Assembly: GCA_034189225.1 (NCBI GenBank)
Contig: JAXHVL010000057.1
Span: 9,729 to 73,728, forward strand
Direction: 5' to 3'
Source of the DNA: JAXHTY01 sp034189225
GTDB lineage: Bacteria; Desulfobacterota; Desulfobacteria; Desulfobacterales; Desulfosudaceae
DNA: 64,000 nt
Positions 25,749-34,050 of this stretch are shown in pieces. The translations under genes were made by a program, and so were the position numbers. The notes beneath the pieces were generated by a model that did no database searches, was not told the DNA's origin, and saw nothing but the letters and a program-made list of their open reading frames with translations. Position 1 is the first letter of the stretch. Every line of letters begins with the position of its first letter.

Positions 25749-26660
25749 ATGGGAAAGCTTGATATCGATCTCAACGGCCTGTCCCTGGCCAATCCCGTGA
25801 TGACCGCCTCCGGCACCTTCGGGTACGGTTCGGAGTACCGGGATTTTGTGGACCTGAACCGGCTGGGGGGGATTATTGTCAAAGGCATTTCCCTGGCCCC
25901 GTCCGCTGGCAACCCCCCGCCCCGCGTAGTGGAAACCGCCAGCGGTATGTTGAACGCCATCGGCCTTGCCAATATCGGTATTGAGGCGTTTGTCAATGAC
26001 CGGCTCCCGATGCTCCAGTCCCTGGCGTGTCCCGTCATAGTCAATATTTACGGGCAAAGCGTGGAGGATTATGCCCGCCTGGCCGCGCGTATCGACGGCG
26101 TGGCCGGCATCGCCGGCATTGAAGTCAATATATCCTGCCCCAACGTCAAGGCGGGAGGACTCGCCTTCGGCGTGGATCCGGATGCAGCAGAAGCCGTTTT
26201 GACAGCCGTTCGACGGCAGACGACCAAGCACATCATGGTGAAGCTTACCCCCAATGTGACGGATATCGCGGCCATTGCCCGTCGCGTGGAAGCCGCGGGG
26301 GCAGATGCCGTTTCGTTGATCAATACCCTGGCCGGCATGGCGGTGGACGTTCAGACCCGCCGTCCCCGGCTGGCCAATATCACAGGCGGCCTTTCAGGCC
26401 CGGCCATCAAACCGGTGGCCCTGAAAATGGTCTGGGAGACGGCCCGGCAGGTCCGTATCCCCGTTGTCGGCATCGGCGGCATCATGACCGCCGAGGATGC
26501 CCTTGAATTCATGATTGCCGGTGCCTCGGCGGTGCAGGTGGGCACCGCCAATTTCATCAACCCGGCGGTGACTATCGAAATTGTCGATGGTATACAGGAA
26601 TTCCTGACGGAAAACAACATTTCCGCGGTATCGGACCTGATAGGCACCCTTGAATGCTGA
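25749..26660 (+). CDS. pyrD: dihydroorotate dehydrogenase, class 1B catalytic subunit
   Basis: A 303-residue FMN enzyme of pyrimidine synthesis, oxidising dihydroorotate to orotate. Marks: MTASGTFGYG, GIIVKGISL, NAIGLANIG, the catalytic Cys in VNISCPNVKAGG (class 1), LINTLAGMAVD and VVGIGGIMTAEDALEFMIAGASAVQVGTA. Class 1B enzymes pair with PyrK and use NAD; pyrK is not seen here. Ribosome site GCAGG is close to the ATG. Length is normal. Confidence 0.94.
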   Translation: MGKLDIDLNGLSLANPVMTASGTFGYGSEYRDFVDLNRLGGIIVKGISLAPSAGNPPPRVVETASGMLNAIGLANIGIEAFVNDRLPMLQSLACPVIVNIYGQSVEDYARLAARIDGVAGIAGIEVNISCPNVKAGGLAFGVDPDAAEAVLTAVRRQTTKHIMVKLTPNVTDIAAIARRVEAAGADAVSLINTLAGMAVDVQTRRPRLANITGGLSGPAIKPVALKMVWETARQVRIPVVGIGGIMTAEDALEFMIAGASAVQVGTANFINPAVTIEIVDGIQEFLTENNISAVSDLIGTLEC

Positions 26661-26667
26661 TTTTATT

Positions 26668-26957
26668 TCAGTCTAGAAAACCTGGTCCTTTGGGCCAGGC
26701 CAGAGATAAAAGGCTACGCCGGTGAGGCGCAAAGCACGAAATTCGAAATTCGAAACAAATCCGAATGCCAAATGTTCCCCAAATGTTCCAATGACCAAAA
26801 CATACACCGGAGTGTTCCGAGGCATCTATTCGATGCATATATCTTCGTGCTTTTCGTGGTAATAAATATCAGCTCAAATGAACCACGAAGCTCACGAAGA
26901 ACACGAAGGGTGAGTTCAAGAATCACGGGGCGCCCTTTCTTTTGCATACTTTTCTTT
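26668..26957. repeat. composite repeat block after pyrD
   Basis: Same order as 10965 and 47262: CAGTCTAGAAAACCTGGTC, GATAAAAGGCTACGCCGG, ACGAAATTCGAAATTCGAAA, then inverted CACGAAG arms, followed by GGGCGCCCTTTCTTTTGCAT. No gene is seen. Confidence 0.75.
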
Positions 26958-27086
26958 GACGGCTTCGTAAAAAGTCCAATATCTGCGTTGCGCTACATCC
27001 CTCGTCACTGCGGCGTACGCCAAGTACGCCTCATTCCTCGGGAGTGATAGGGCTGCGCCGTATCTTGAACTTTTTACTTTGCCGTT
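26958..27086 (-). repeat. element C copy, 129 bp, without hairpin
   Basis: Bounded by GACGGCTTCGTAAAAAGTCC and AACTTTTTACTTTGCCGT; the interior has GGCGTACGCCAAGTACGCC in place of the GGGGCGAAC hairpin. It matches the 129-bp copy at 57443-57571 almost base for base in the opposite orientation. Downstream, 27100-27290 is an inverted part of the 14019/47007 block with its GGAGGTCTTTAGACCTCC hairpin. Confidence 0.8.
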
Positions 27087-27309
27087 CCCAACTTGACTTG
27101 TTACGAAAGCATCTTCTTTGGGCGAGCAAAGAAGATGCATTCGTAAAAAGTCTGATTTTTTGACCATGAAGCGCATGAAGATCATGAAGAAATAAAGAAT
27201 TAACAATAATTTCAACTATCGAATCAGGGGATATTACCTCGGTTTGTGTAGCGGAGGTCTTTAGACCTCCATAAGGGTTCGTCACATAATTTCTTATGGC
27301 TGATAACTT

Positions 27310-27450
27310 GTGTCCGTCCAGAAATTAGATATTTTGGTCGAGTTCAAGGAAGGCGAAAATTTTAACCGGAGGAATACTTTGCGTATTTTGAGGATTAAAA
27401 TTTGAGCCTGACGCAGAAATCGGGCAAAATAGCAATTTATGGATGGGCAC
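27310..27450 (-). mobile_element. element A, full copy (141 bp)
   Basis: Flanked by TAACTT (27304-27309 and 27451-27456). Its end forms the TAG stop of the radical SAM gene. Without it that gene would continue for three more residues (YQP) to a TAA, so this copy trimmed the protein slightly. Confidence 0.9.
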
Positions 27451-28514
27451 TAACTTAGATTCTGAATGGACACCGACCGGCCCGCGCAGATCAGGCTGTC
27501 TGTGGGGATAGTGTCGTCTGTTATGATACGGATGGCTTCCAGGCGGAATTCTTTTTTTAATCGTTCCAGGTTGGTGTTTTTCATCCCCCTCATCACGGAT
27601 TCGACGGCAGGATGGAGCCGGAGGGTCAAGGGATTGCCCACGGACGGGCCCTGCTGAAGCGCCTGCATGGCCATGTCCCGATACAGCGCTGATCGCACCA
27701 GGTGGCCAAAGGCGGGATGATAAGGCCCGGCCAGAATGGTTCTGGCTTCTGCAAGGGATTCAGAGGCTTGCAGGCCCATGCGGATAACCGGAATGCTGTT
27801 TTTTGCAAAGATAAGGTATATTTTTTTGGCAAGGGTAATGGCGTCAGCAAGTGTTGCAGCCTGGTACCGTCCCTGCCGGTAATGCCGGGCCAGGGGGCTT
27901 CCGGACAGGACGACTGTGGGGTAAAGCCTGGCCATGTCCGGCCTGAATGCTACCAGTGCCTCGGCGGTCTTCAGAGATTGAGATCCATCATCACCGGGCA
28001 GATGGGGCATTATCTGCACCCCCGTCACATAGCCTGCTGTTTTCAGCAATTCAAGGGCCTGCGCCGAATCGGCGGCCGTATGCCCCCGTTTGGAAAGGGA
28101 CAGGACCTTGTCGTCCATGGATTGAACACCCAGTTCTATGGTTGACACCGAATAATTGCGGATCATATCCAGGGTTTCCGTGCCTATGGTATCCGGACGG
28201 GTGGAAAAGCGGATGCTGTGGATATGCCCGCTGTCTATAAACGCCTGGGCCGTTTTCAGCAGATAAAGTATTGCCGATGGTGTGAGGCCGAGAAAATTGC
28301 CGCCATAAAAGGCGATCTGGGCCTTTCCCCGGTCTGTTGTTTTATAGGCGAGAAAGTGGGTGATGTGCCTGCGCAGGGCATCGCTTGCCATGGGATCGGC
28401 AAGGTCCTCGCTGGTTCCTGTTATTTGCGTTTGATTGCAGAACACGCAACGATGGGGACAGCCGGAGTGGGGAAGGAAGACGGGTACCACGAACGGTTTT
28501 TGCGCCGATCTCAT
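27450..28514 (-). CDS. Elp3-like radical SAM protein
   Basis: A 354-residue radical SAM enzyme. The cluster motif is GCPHRCVFCNQ (CxxxCxxC), then FYGGNFLGL, IRFSTRPD, ELGVQSMDDKVL, GVQIMPHLPGDD, RLYPTVVLSGSPLA. It resembles the radical SAM half of Elp3 without the acetyltransferase domain; such genes are often found next to rnc. The precise reaction is unknown, with tRNA modification the likeliest role. The start at 28514 overlaps the rnc stop as ATGA, indicating coupling with the PHP-RNase III gene. Confidence 0.82.
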   Translation of the reverse strand: MRSAQKPFVVPVFLPHSGCPHRCVFCNQTQITGTSEDLADPMASDALRRHITHFLAYKTTDRGKAQIAFYGGNFLGLTPSAILYLLKTAQAFIDSGHIHSIRFSTRPDTIGTETLDMIRNYSVSTIELGVQSMDDKVLSLSKRGHTAADSAQALELLKTAGYVTGVQIMPHLPGDDGSQSLKTAEALVAFRPDMARLYPTVVLSGSPLARHYRQGRYQAATLADAITLAKKIYLIFAKNSIPVIRMGLQASESLAEARTILAGPYHPAFGHLVRSALYRDMAMQALQQGPSVGNPLTLRLHPAVESVMRGMKNTNLERLKKEFRLEAIRIITDDTIPTDSLICAGRSVSIQNLS

Positions 28515-30106
28515 GCCTGCAAGTCTTTTTTTAATGTGGCAAGCGCGTTCTGCGCCGCCATCTGCTGAGCAGATTTTTTGCTTTTTCCGGTTCCCTCGGA
28601 TTCGATATTCCCGGCCTTGACGCGGCACAGAAAGGTCTTGTCGTGGTCGGGGCCGGACTCATCGGTGATCTGGTAAACCGGAGAGGTTTTGAATTCCGCC
28701 TGGGTGAGTTCCTGGAGCATGCTTTTGAAGTCCTGGTTGATCTCAGGCAGAACGGCACTGGTGATATCGCCGGCGAAATGTTGTTCCACAATATGAAAAA
28801 CCGCTTCAAAACCCCCGTCCAGGTAAATAGCGCCCAGAAGCGCCTCGTATGTACCGGCCAGAATGGAGTCCTTTTGCCGGCCACCGGTATGCTCCTCGCC
28901 TTTGCCCAGGTTAAGATATTGCCCGAGATGCAGTCCCATGGCCAGGTCCCGGAGCCATGCGGTGCTCACGAGGTTGGCACGGGCCTGGGATAGAGCGCCT
29001 TCGTTGAGGTCCGGAAAACGGGTCATTAAAAGATGTCCGACGCAAAGTGAAAGGGCGGCATCCCCCAGAAATTCCAGCCGCTCATTGTCCTCCATGTCAG
29101 CATCAGCATGCTCGTTAACGTATGAACTGTGCCGCAGGGCCTGGTGCAGCAGATCAATATCCCGGAATGTGTATGCCAGCGCGTTCTCCAGCTCCGAAGC
29201 GGGCATTCGGGCCACGGCTGACTGGTCGGGGTTTTCCCGGTTGAAGGCGATCAGGCGTTCATAAATTGTATAGTCTACGAAAAAATTGCCACGGCCGGTC
29301 CCCAGGTGAATGTCCGGAATCAGATCGCCGTGAAAGTCCGTTCCGCCAGTGATAATCAGGCCATGCTGACGTGCAAGGGCGGTGTAGGATGCGGTTTCTG
29401 CCGCCGAATGGCCGGGGTAAAAGGCTTCGATGCCGCGGATGCCCATTGCCAGGAGATGGTGCAGCAATTGTTCAAAGGGCTGCGCCGGGGTGGTTTCGAT
29501 GAGACCGGGATGGGCAAGCACCGGCACGCCGCCGGCCCGTGCGATAAGGGCAATGGCGTCCGCGCAGGCAATACGCCTTTTTTCCAGATAAGCGGGGCCG
29601 TTTTTGCCCAGATAACGGTCAAACGCCTCATCAATGGATTGCACGACCCCTTTGTTTTTCATGGCCGTGGCAATATGGGGTCGTCCCGCCTGGCCGCCGC
29701 TGCTGGGAATCAGGTCCGCCATGGAAATATCAATGCCCAGATCATTAAGGCAACGGATTATTTTCGGTGTACGTTGATTTCTGGCGGTCTGAAGATCATC
29801 AAGGGCCTGGGATAGCTCGGGGTTGTTGATGTCGATATCATACCCGAGGATGTGGAGGCTGCCGGAAACATCGGTTTCAGGTGGATAAGCGGCGCTGATT
29901 TCAACACCCGTCAGAAATGCCAGGGGTAGATCGCCTCCGGATTCAAAAACGTCACGGCATCCGTCTATGGTGTCATGGTCGGTGATTGCAATCGCCGACA
30001 GGCCGGCTGCGGCAGAAGCGTCAATAATTTCCAGCGGGCAAAGTGTACCATCCGATGCGGTGGAATGAATGTGAAGGTCAACAAGCCGCCTTTTTTTAAA
30101 GACCAA
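28511..30106 (-). CDS. rnc: PHP phosphoesterase - RNase III fusion
   Basis: One uninterrupted 531-residue frame with two enzymes. Residues ~8-290 form a PHP domain of the YciV/RNase AM type: DLHIHSTASDG (metal His12, His14), AITDHDT, GVEISA, LHILGYDID, GRPHIATAM, VLAHPGL, GTDFHG. Residues ~304-531 form RNase III: NERLEFLGDAAL (341-352), DSILAGTYEALLGAIYLDGG, and a C-terminal dsRNA-binding domain (457-531). RNase III cuts rRNA precursors, and RNase AM trims rRNA 5' ends in E. coli, so the fusion could link two steps of rRNA processing. An internal ATG at Met301 lacks a ribosome site. It overlaps the dksA-like gene by 11 bases. Confidence 0.92.
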   Translation of the reverse strand: MVFKKRRLVDLHIHSTASDGTLCPLEIIDASAAAGLSAIAITDHDTIDGCRDVFESGGDLPLAFLTGVEISAAYPPETDVSGSLHILGYDIDINNPELSQALDDLQTARNQRTPKIIRCLNDLGIDISMADLIPSSGGQAGRPHIATAMKNKGVVQSIDEAFDRYLGKNGPAYLEKRRIACADAIALIARAGGVPVLAHPGLIETTPAQPFEQLLHHLLAMGIRGIEAFYPGHSAAETASYTALARQHGLIITGGTDFHGDLIPDIHLGTGRGNFFVDYTIYERLIAFNRENPDQSAVARMPASELENALAYTFRDIDLLHQALRHSSYVNEHADADMEDNERLEFLGDAALSLCVGHLLMTRFPDLNEGALSQARANLVSTAWLRDLAMGLHLGQYLNLGKGEEHTGGRQKDSILAGTYEALLGAIYLDGGFEAVFHIVEQHFAGDITSAVLPEINQDFKSMLQELTQAEFKTSPVYQITDESGPDHDKTFLCRVKAGNIESEGTGKSKKSAQQMAAQNALATLKKDLQA

Positions 30107-30458
30107 GAACCTTCTCCATCTCCTCTTCTTTGGTTTTGCATTTAATGCACTGGGTGGTCACGGGCCTGGCTTTCAGGCGTTCCAGGGATATATCCTCTTC
30201 GCATACTTCGCACTGGCCGAAGGTGCCATTGTCGATGCGTTCGAGGGCTTTTTTGATTTTTTTAATAAGTTTGTGTTCCCGGTCCCTTATGCGAAGCATG
30301 AAGTTTCTGTCCGATTCATGGGAGGCCCGGTCTGTGGGGTCGGGAAAGGTTTCTTCATCAGTCGTCATGCCTGATACGGTATCATCCGCCTGTTCCAGCA
30401 GTTCATTCAAACGATTGGTCAGCAATTCCCGAAAGTATTCAATGTCCTTTTTTTTCAT
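30096..30458 (-). CDS. DksA/TraR-type zinc-finger protein
   Basis: A 120-residue protein. N-terminal coiled-coil helices hold DPTDRASHESDRNF, then RKIKKALERIDNGTFGQCEVCEEDI and a second Cys pair in TQCIKCK, forming the C4 zinc finger. Members bind the RNA polymerase secondary channel and act with ppGpp. The DxxDxA-like coil tip (DPTDRA) is present. ATG 30458 was chosen with AGAAGG nine bases upstream. First gene of the dksA-rnc-radical SAM operon. Confidence 0.88.
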   Translation of the reverse strand: MKKKDIEYFRELLTNRLNELLEQADDTVSGMTTDEETFPDPTDRASHESDRNFMLRIRDREHKLIKKIKKALERIDNGTFGQCEVCEEDISLERLKARPVTTQCIKCKTKEEEMEKVLGL

Positions 30459-30830
30459 AACAAACATCCTTCTGAATCTATTTAAAAACTCATAAAATGT
30501 ATCTTTATAACAAATAAATTTATAGTTGTAAAGTTTTTATCCGGCACGGCTGGAAATTTTTTGGGAACAAGAAAGCGGTTTCGCATCCTCCATGGATCGT
30601 GATATGGTACAGTTTAATGGGGTTAGGGAAGCGGAAAAAACGAATATACCCGACTTGCTTGTCTTTTGACCCGTATTCTTTGTTGCATCAAAGGTCATAT
30701 ATCCTGATATGCTCCCTTTGATGCGCCTTGAATACGAATCAAAATCCGGCACAATTCAGGTATATTGGTTTTTTTCGCATCCCTTAAAGGAATTTTTGTC
30801 AAACTTTACTTGCGGATGATGAGGATACAG
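30459..30830. other. intergenic region with a diverged element B relic
   Basis: The gap between the divergent dksA-like and ykgJ-like genes is AT-rich at 30480-30540 (likely promoter area for dksA). From about 30653 to 30752 the sequence (TTGCTTGTCTTTT, TTCTTTGTTGC, AATCCGGCAC) aligns with element B at 50388-50544 but with many differences and no intact ends. No other gene is evident. Confidence 0.5.
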
Positions 30831-31469
30831 ATGGAGGATGCAGCCAATACGGCAGATGCGGCGGGCATTTCAGAATGTCAGCGATGCGGCACTTGCTGCC
30901 GCAAAGGCGGGCCGGCGTTTCACCAGTCGGACAAGGCGTTGATCGAAACTGGCAGAATAAAGCTGGCGGATATTTATACCGTCCGACAGGGGGAGCCGGC
31001 TTTTGATAATGTTGCCAATAAGGCGGGGCCCCTGGCAACAGATATAATCAAAATCAAAAGCGAGCGCGGTTCGGCCAACTGCAAATTTTACGATGACAAG
31101 ATCGCTGCCTGCGCCATATACGAAGACCGGCCGGAGGAATGCCGGGTGATGAAATGCTGGGACACGCGGGATATAGAAGCTGTTTACCGGCAACCCCATC
31201 TTACGAGGGAAGACCTTATCGGCAATGTACCCGAATGGTGGGCGCTTGTCATGGAACATCACCAGGAAAGTGACTATGAAAGAATCGGGCGCATGGTTGA
31301 AGCCGATGACAAAGAGGCATTGGCGTATATGATCCGGTATGACCGCCACTTCCGGGAGCTTGCCCGGGAAAAAACAGGTGTGGATGCCCGGGTGCTGGAT
31401 TTTCTTTTTGGCATGCCCCTGGAAAACACCATTCGGCGTTACGGGATTGTTCCCGGAGAAATCATGTAA
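30831..31469 (+). CDS. YkgJ-family cysteine-cluster protein
   Basis: A 212-residue protein with ECQRCGTCCRKGGPAF at the N-terminus and NCKFYDDKIAACAIYEDRPEECRVMKCWD in the middle, the spaced Cys set of the YkgJ/Fli-B-like putative zinc- or iron-chelating family. The function of the family is not settled. ATG 30831 was chosen because GATGAGGAT precedes it; earlier in-frame ATGs at 30816 and 30819 are alternatives. It stands alone. Confidence 0.8.
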   Translation: MEDAANTADAAGISECQRCGTCCRKGGPAFHQSDKALIETGRIKLADIYTVRQGEPAFDNVANKAGPLATDIIKIKSERGSANCKFYDDKIAACAIYEDRPEECRVMKCWDTRDIEAVYRQPHLTREDLIGNVPEWWALVMEHHQESDYERIGRMVEADDKEALAYMIRYDRHFRELAREKTGVDARVLDFLFGMPLENTIRRYGIVPGEIM

Positions 31470-31705
31470 ATTTTTGTAAAAAGTGTTGATTTTTGTTTTT
31501 GAGTGTTATATGAAAAAAATATAATCATTGAAACTGTCTTTTTAACCTCGCCGGACGGGCTTTTGTTCTGAGAAAATCCCCGAATTTTATTGGTCAATAG
31601 GCTTTTCCGGATGTTGGAGAGGCAGGGCAATGTAGGGGGACTGGTGCTGAAACAAATCATTTCAGCGGCCGGTGTAAACGCAAATTTTTTTCTAAGGAGG
31701 TTGGT
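31470..31705. promoter_or_regulatory. AT-rich leader of the cold-shock gene
   Basis: About 235 bases without a gene, AT-rich from 31470 to 31530, ending in the strong ribosome site AAGGAGG (31694-31700). Cold-shock genes often have long 5' leaders that change fold with temperature; this size fits, but I see no conserved cold-box that I can name. Confidence 0.4.
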
Positions 31706-31906
31706 TTGGCTGAAGGGATCGTAAAATGGTTTAATGAGAAAAAGGGATTTGGGTTCATCGAAGTGGATGACAACAACGATGTGTTTGTTCATTATTCCGC
31801 TATTGCCATGCCCGGTTTTAAAACCCTTGCTGAAGGCGAACGCGTCACATTTGAGGTCGAGGACACCGACAGAGGTCCCGCTGCAAAGAATGTCGTCAGG
31901 GCCTGA
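31706..31906 (+). CDS. cold-shock domain protein (CspA family)
   Basis: A 66-residue single OB-fold RNA chaperone with RNP1 KGFGFIE, RNP2 DVFVHYSAI and VKWFNEKKGFGF. The gene starts with TTG at 31706, five bases after a perfect AAGGAGG; no ATG fits. Monocistronic, with a terminator right behind it. Confidence 0.94.
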   Translation: MAEGIVKWFNEKKGFGFIEVDDNNDVFVHYSAIAMPGFKTLAEGERVTFEVEDTDRGPAAKNVVRA

Positions 31907-31935
31907 TGGGTTTATGGCAAAACAAACGATTTTGA

Positions 31936-31978
31936 AAAGGGCGTTTCATCGGCTGCGCTAATGGAATGCCCTTTTTTG
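31936..31978 (+). terminator. Rho-independent terminator after csp
   Basis: Stem AAAGGGCGTTTCAT paired with ATGGAATGCCCTTT, then a T-run. It begins 29 bases after the cold-shock gene stop. Confidence 0.85.
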
Positions 31979-32072
31979 TATTCAAATGGCTGGTTTTTCC
32001 GTGCCTGCTGGCATGCAAGGCGCTTTTGCCGGCCTGTGCCGGAAATGCGCCGAAACCGCAGGACACCACTGA

Positions 32073-32246
32073 CAACAGCCTGAAGTGGTGGACCCCGAGG
32101 GCCCTGAGCACAGGGTGTTCCGAGGTGGAAGCTGGTATTCCAGTGCCCGTTACTGCCGGGCCGCCTATCGCGGCAAGGAAAAGGCGAATTACAAGTATCA
32201 TAATCTGGGCTTTCTGCTGGTGAAAATGCCGGAATCCGGGCAATGA
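32073..32246 (+). pseudogene. C-terminal remnant of a formylglycine-generating-type protein
   Basis: A frame without a start codon reads VVDPEGPEHRVFRGGSWY, SSARYCRAAYRGKEKANYK and YHNLGFLLVKMPESGQ then TGA. This is the typical end of FGE-sulfatase (SUMF1-type) domains (RVLRGGSW...CRxAxR...LGFRLV). In another frame just upstream (from 31966) an exported N-terminus is visible (MPFFVFKWLVFPCLLAC, then LLPACAGN). A once complete exported FGE-like gene with a large internal deletion and frameshift would explain both pieces. Confidence 0.65.
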
Positions 32247-32288
32247 TAACAATCGCGACATGAATTTGAAGAATGAGAGGGGGGTTAT

Positions 32289-34013
32289 ATGGCTGATACA
32301 ATAAAAATCGCAGCTAGGCCTTTGTTGATGGTGGTGGGCATCGCCGTGAGCGTTGTCATGCTTGCTGCCTGCGCCCCTTGGTATGAGGGTTATGATATCA
32401 CCTCGGATCAGGAACTGACCAGACTTTCAGCGGTACCGGAATTGCGCAAGGCGTTGAAAGATGAGGCCCCCGATGTTCGTGCCAATGCCGCTATTGCCTT
32501 GAAAGGAATCGGCCCCGATGCCCTGGATGCCGTTCCTGATTTAATGGAAGCCCTTAATGACAGTTATTATGAGGTACGGCAGGCCGCTGCCGATGCGCTG
32601 GAAGCAATGCTGCCCGCCCTCAGTGAAGCAGAAGCACAGGCGGTGGAGGTTCAGATTAATATTACCCGGCTTGAATCGGAGAATTGGATGGTGCGGCGCA
32701 ACGCAGCCAACAAGCTGGCGGAGATGGGAAGGGATGCTTCAAAAGCCGTTCCGGCACTCATTCTTGCCATGCTGGATGATTCGGATTGGCGGTCCCATTA
32801 TGCATCGGTTCGAATCGCCGCGGCAAGGGCGCTGGGGGCAATAGGATTCCCCGCCAGGGCGGCAAACCCGGCATTGATTGAAATGTCAAAGAGCGATAAT
32901 TACAGGGTGCGGCTGGCGGCAGTTGAAGCCCTGGGCAAAATCGGTCCCAGGTCAGCGTCCAATGTGATTGCCGCTCTGAAGGATGCGCTGGACGACCCCG
33001 ATTTTGACGTCCGTCGTGAAGCGGCGTCGGCGCTGGGCGGGTTCGGCGTTGATGCTGAATCCACCGTGGATCAACTGGTGAAAGCCCTTTCCGGCCCTGA
33101 TTTTGATGTCCGCCGCCAAGCCGCCACCTCACTCGGTAGAATAGGCCCCCGCTCGGACGAAGCGATCCAGGCATTGGTGAATACCCTTGACGATCGGGAT
33201 GCGGATGTCAGGACAGCGGCGGTGAAAGCCCTGGGTATGGTGGTCCCGGAAAAACGGAAAGTTGTTTTGCCGGCGGTGATTTCAGCATTGAACGACAATA
33301 ACGAGTCGGTCCGGCTGGGGGCGGTCAGCGCCGTCGCCAGTATCGGTATTGCCAGTCCTGATGTGATGGACGCCCTGGAGCGGGCCGTCCATGAAGATAA
33401 ATCCGTGGAAGTCAAGTCAGCGGCCGCTGAAACGTTTTTACGGTTCAGAGAGGAACAGGCAGCGCAGGTAAAAGATAGCACCGGATCAACTCCCCCAGCC
33501 CCGGTTTCTCAACCTGTTGAAGCTGAAAAGGCCGTTTTGCAGGAAGCCTCTGCCGTCACGCCGGGCACACCTGTCCCCGACGTGGTCACCGCCACCGTCC
33601 CGATTTTGAACGTTCGGGCCAGCGGGAGTCTGGAATCAAAGGTTGTCGGAAAATTGCGTGGCGGAGACAGGGCGGAAGTCCTTGAAGCCGGGCCGGAGTG
33701 GGTGAAAATCAAGAAGACCGACGGCACGGTGGGTTTTGTCTACGAGCAATACATAGAGGAATATACAAGGGAGGAGTCCGCCTCCAAACGCAAGATCGTT
33801 TCCAAAACCACATCGTCGAAACTCGTTACCGCAACGGTACCGGTGCTGAATATCAGGGCGACGCCGAGCCTTGAGGCCCGTGTCATTGGAAAGCTGCATG
33901 ATGAAGACAGCGCGAAAGTTCTTGAAACCATGCCGGAGTGGGTGAAAATCAAGAAGACCGACGACACGGTGGGTTTTGTTTATAAGTCCTACACGGCCCG
34001 GGTGAGTCCCTGA
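32289..34013 (+). CDS. HEAT-repeat lipoprotein with two SH3 domains
   Basis: A 574-residue lipoprotein: signal and lipobox VVMLAAC (Cys ~28). HEAT/PBS-type repeats follow at ~45-395 (units such as DAPDVRANAAIALKGIG and DFDVRREAASALGGFG), then a Pro-rich linker (~400-425) and two tandem bacterial SH3 domains (~430-485 and ~515-570; VPILNVRASGSLESKVVGKL and VPVLNIRATPSLEARVIGKL). The SH3 copies share nearly identical DNA (WVKIKKTDGTVGFVY and WVKIKKTDDTVGFVY), a recent duplication. Probably a periplasmic scaffold; partners are unknown. Ribosome site GAGGGGGG precedes the ATG. Confidence 0.85.
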   Translation: MADTIKIAARPLLMVVGIAVSVVMLAACAPWYEGYDITSDQELTRLSAVPELRKALKDEAPDVRANAAIALKGIGPDALDAVPDLMEALNDSYYEVRQAAADALEAMLPALSEAEAQAVEVQINITRLESENWMVRRNAANKLAEMGRDASKAVPALILAMLDDSDWRSHYASVRIAAARALGAIGFPARAANPALIEMSKSDNYRVRLAAVEALGKIGPRSASNVIAALKDALDDPDFDVRREAASALGGFGVDAESTVDQLVKALSGPDFDVRRQAATSLGRIGPRSDEAIQALVNTLDDRDADVRTAAVKALGMVVPEKRKVVLPAVISALNDNNESVRLGAVSAVASIGIASPDVMDALERAVHEDKSVEVKSAAAETFLRFREEQAAQVKDSTGSTPPAPVSQPVEAEKAVLQEASAVTPGTPVPDVVTATVPILNVRASGSLESKVVGKLRGGDRAEVLEAGPEWVKIKKTDGTVGFVYEQYIEEYTREESASKRKIVSKTTSSKLVTATVPVLNIRATPSLEARVIGKLHDEDSAKVLETMPEWVKIKKTDDTVGFVYKSYTARVSP

Positions 34014-34050
34014 GACGGCGGGGCGCGCTCGTTTTATAGAAATAGGGACC

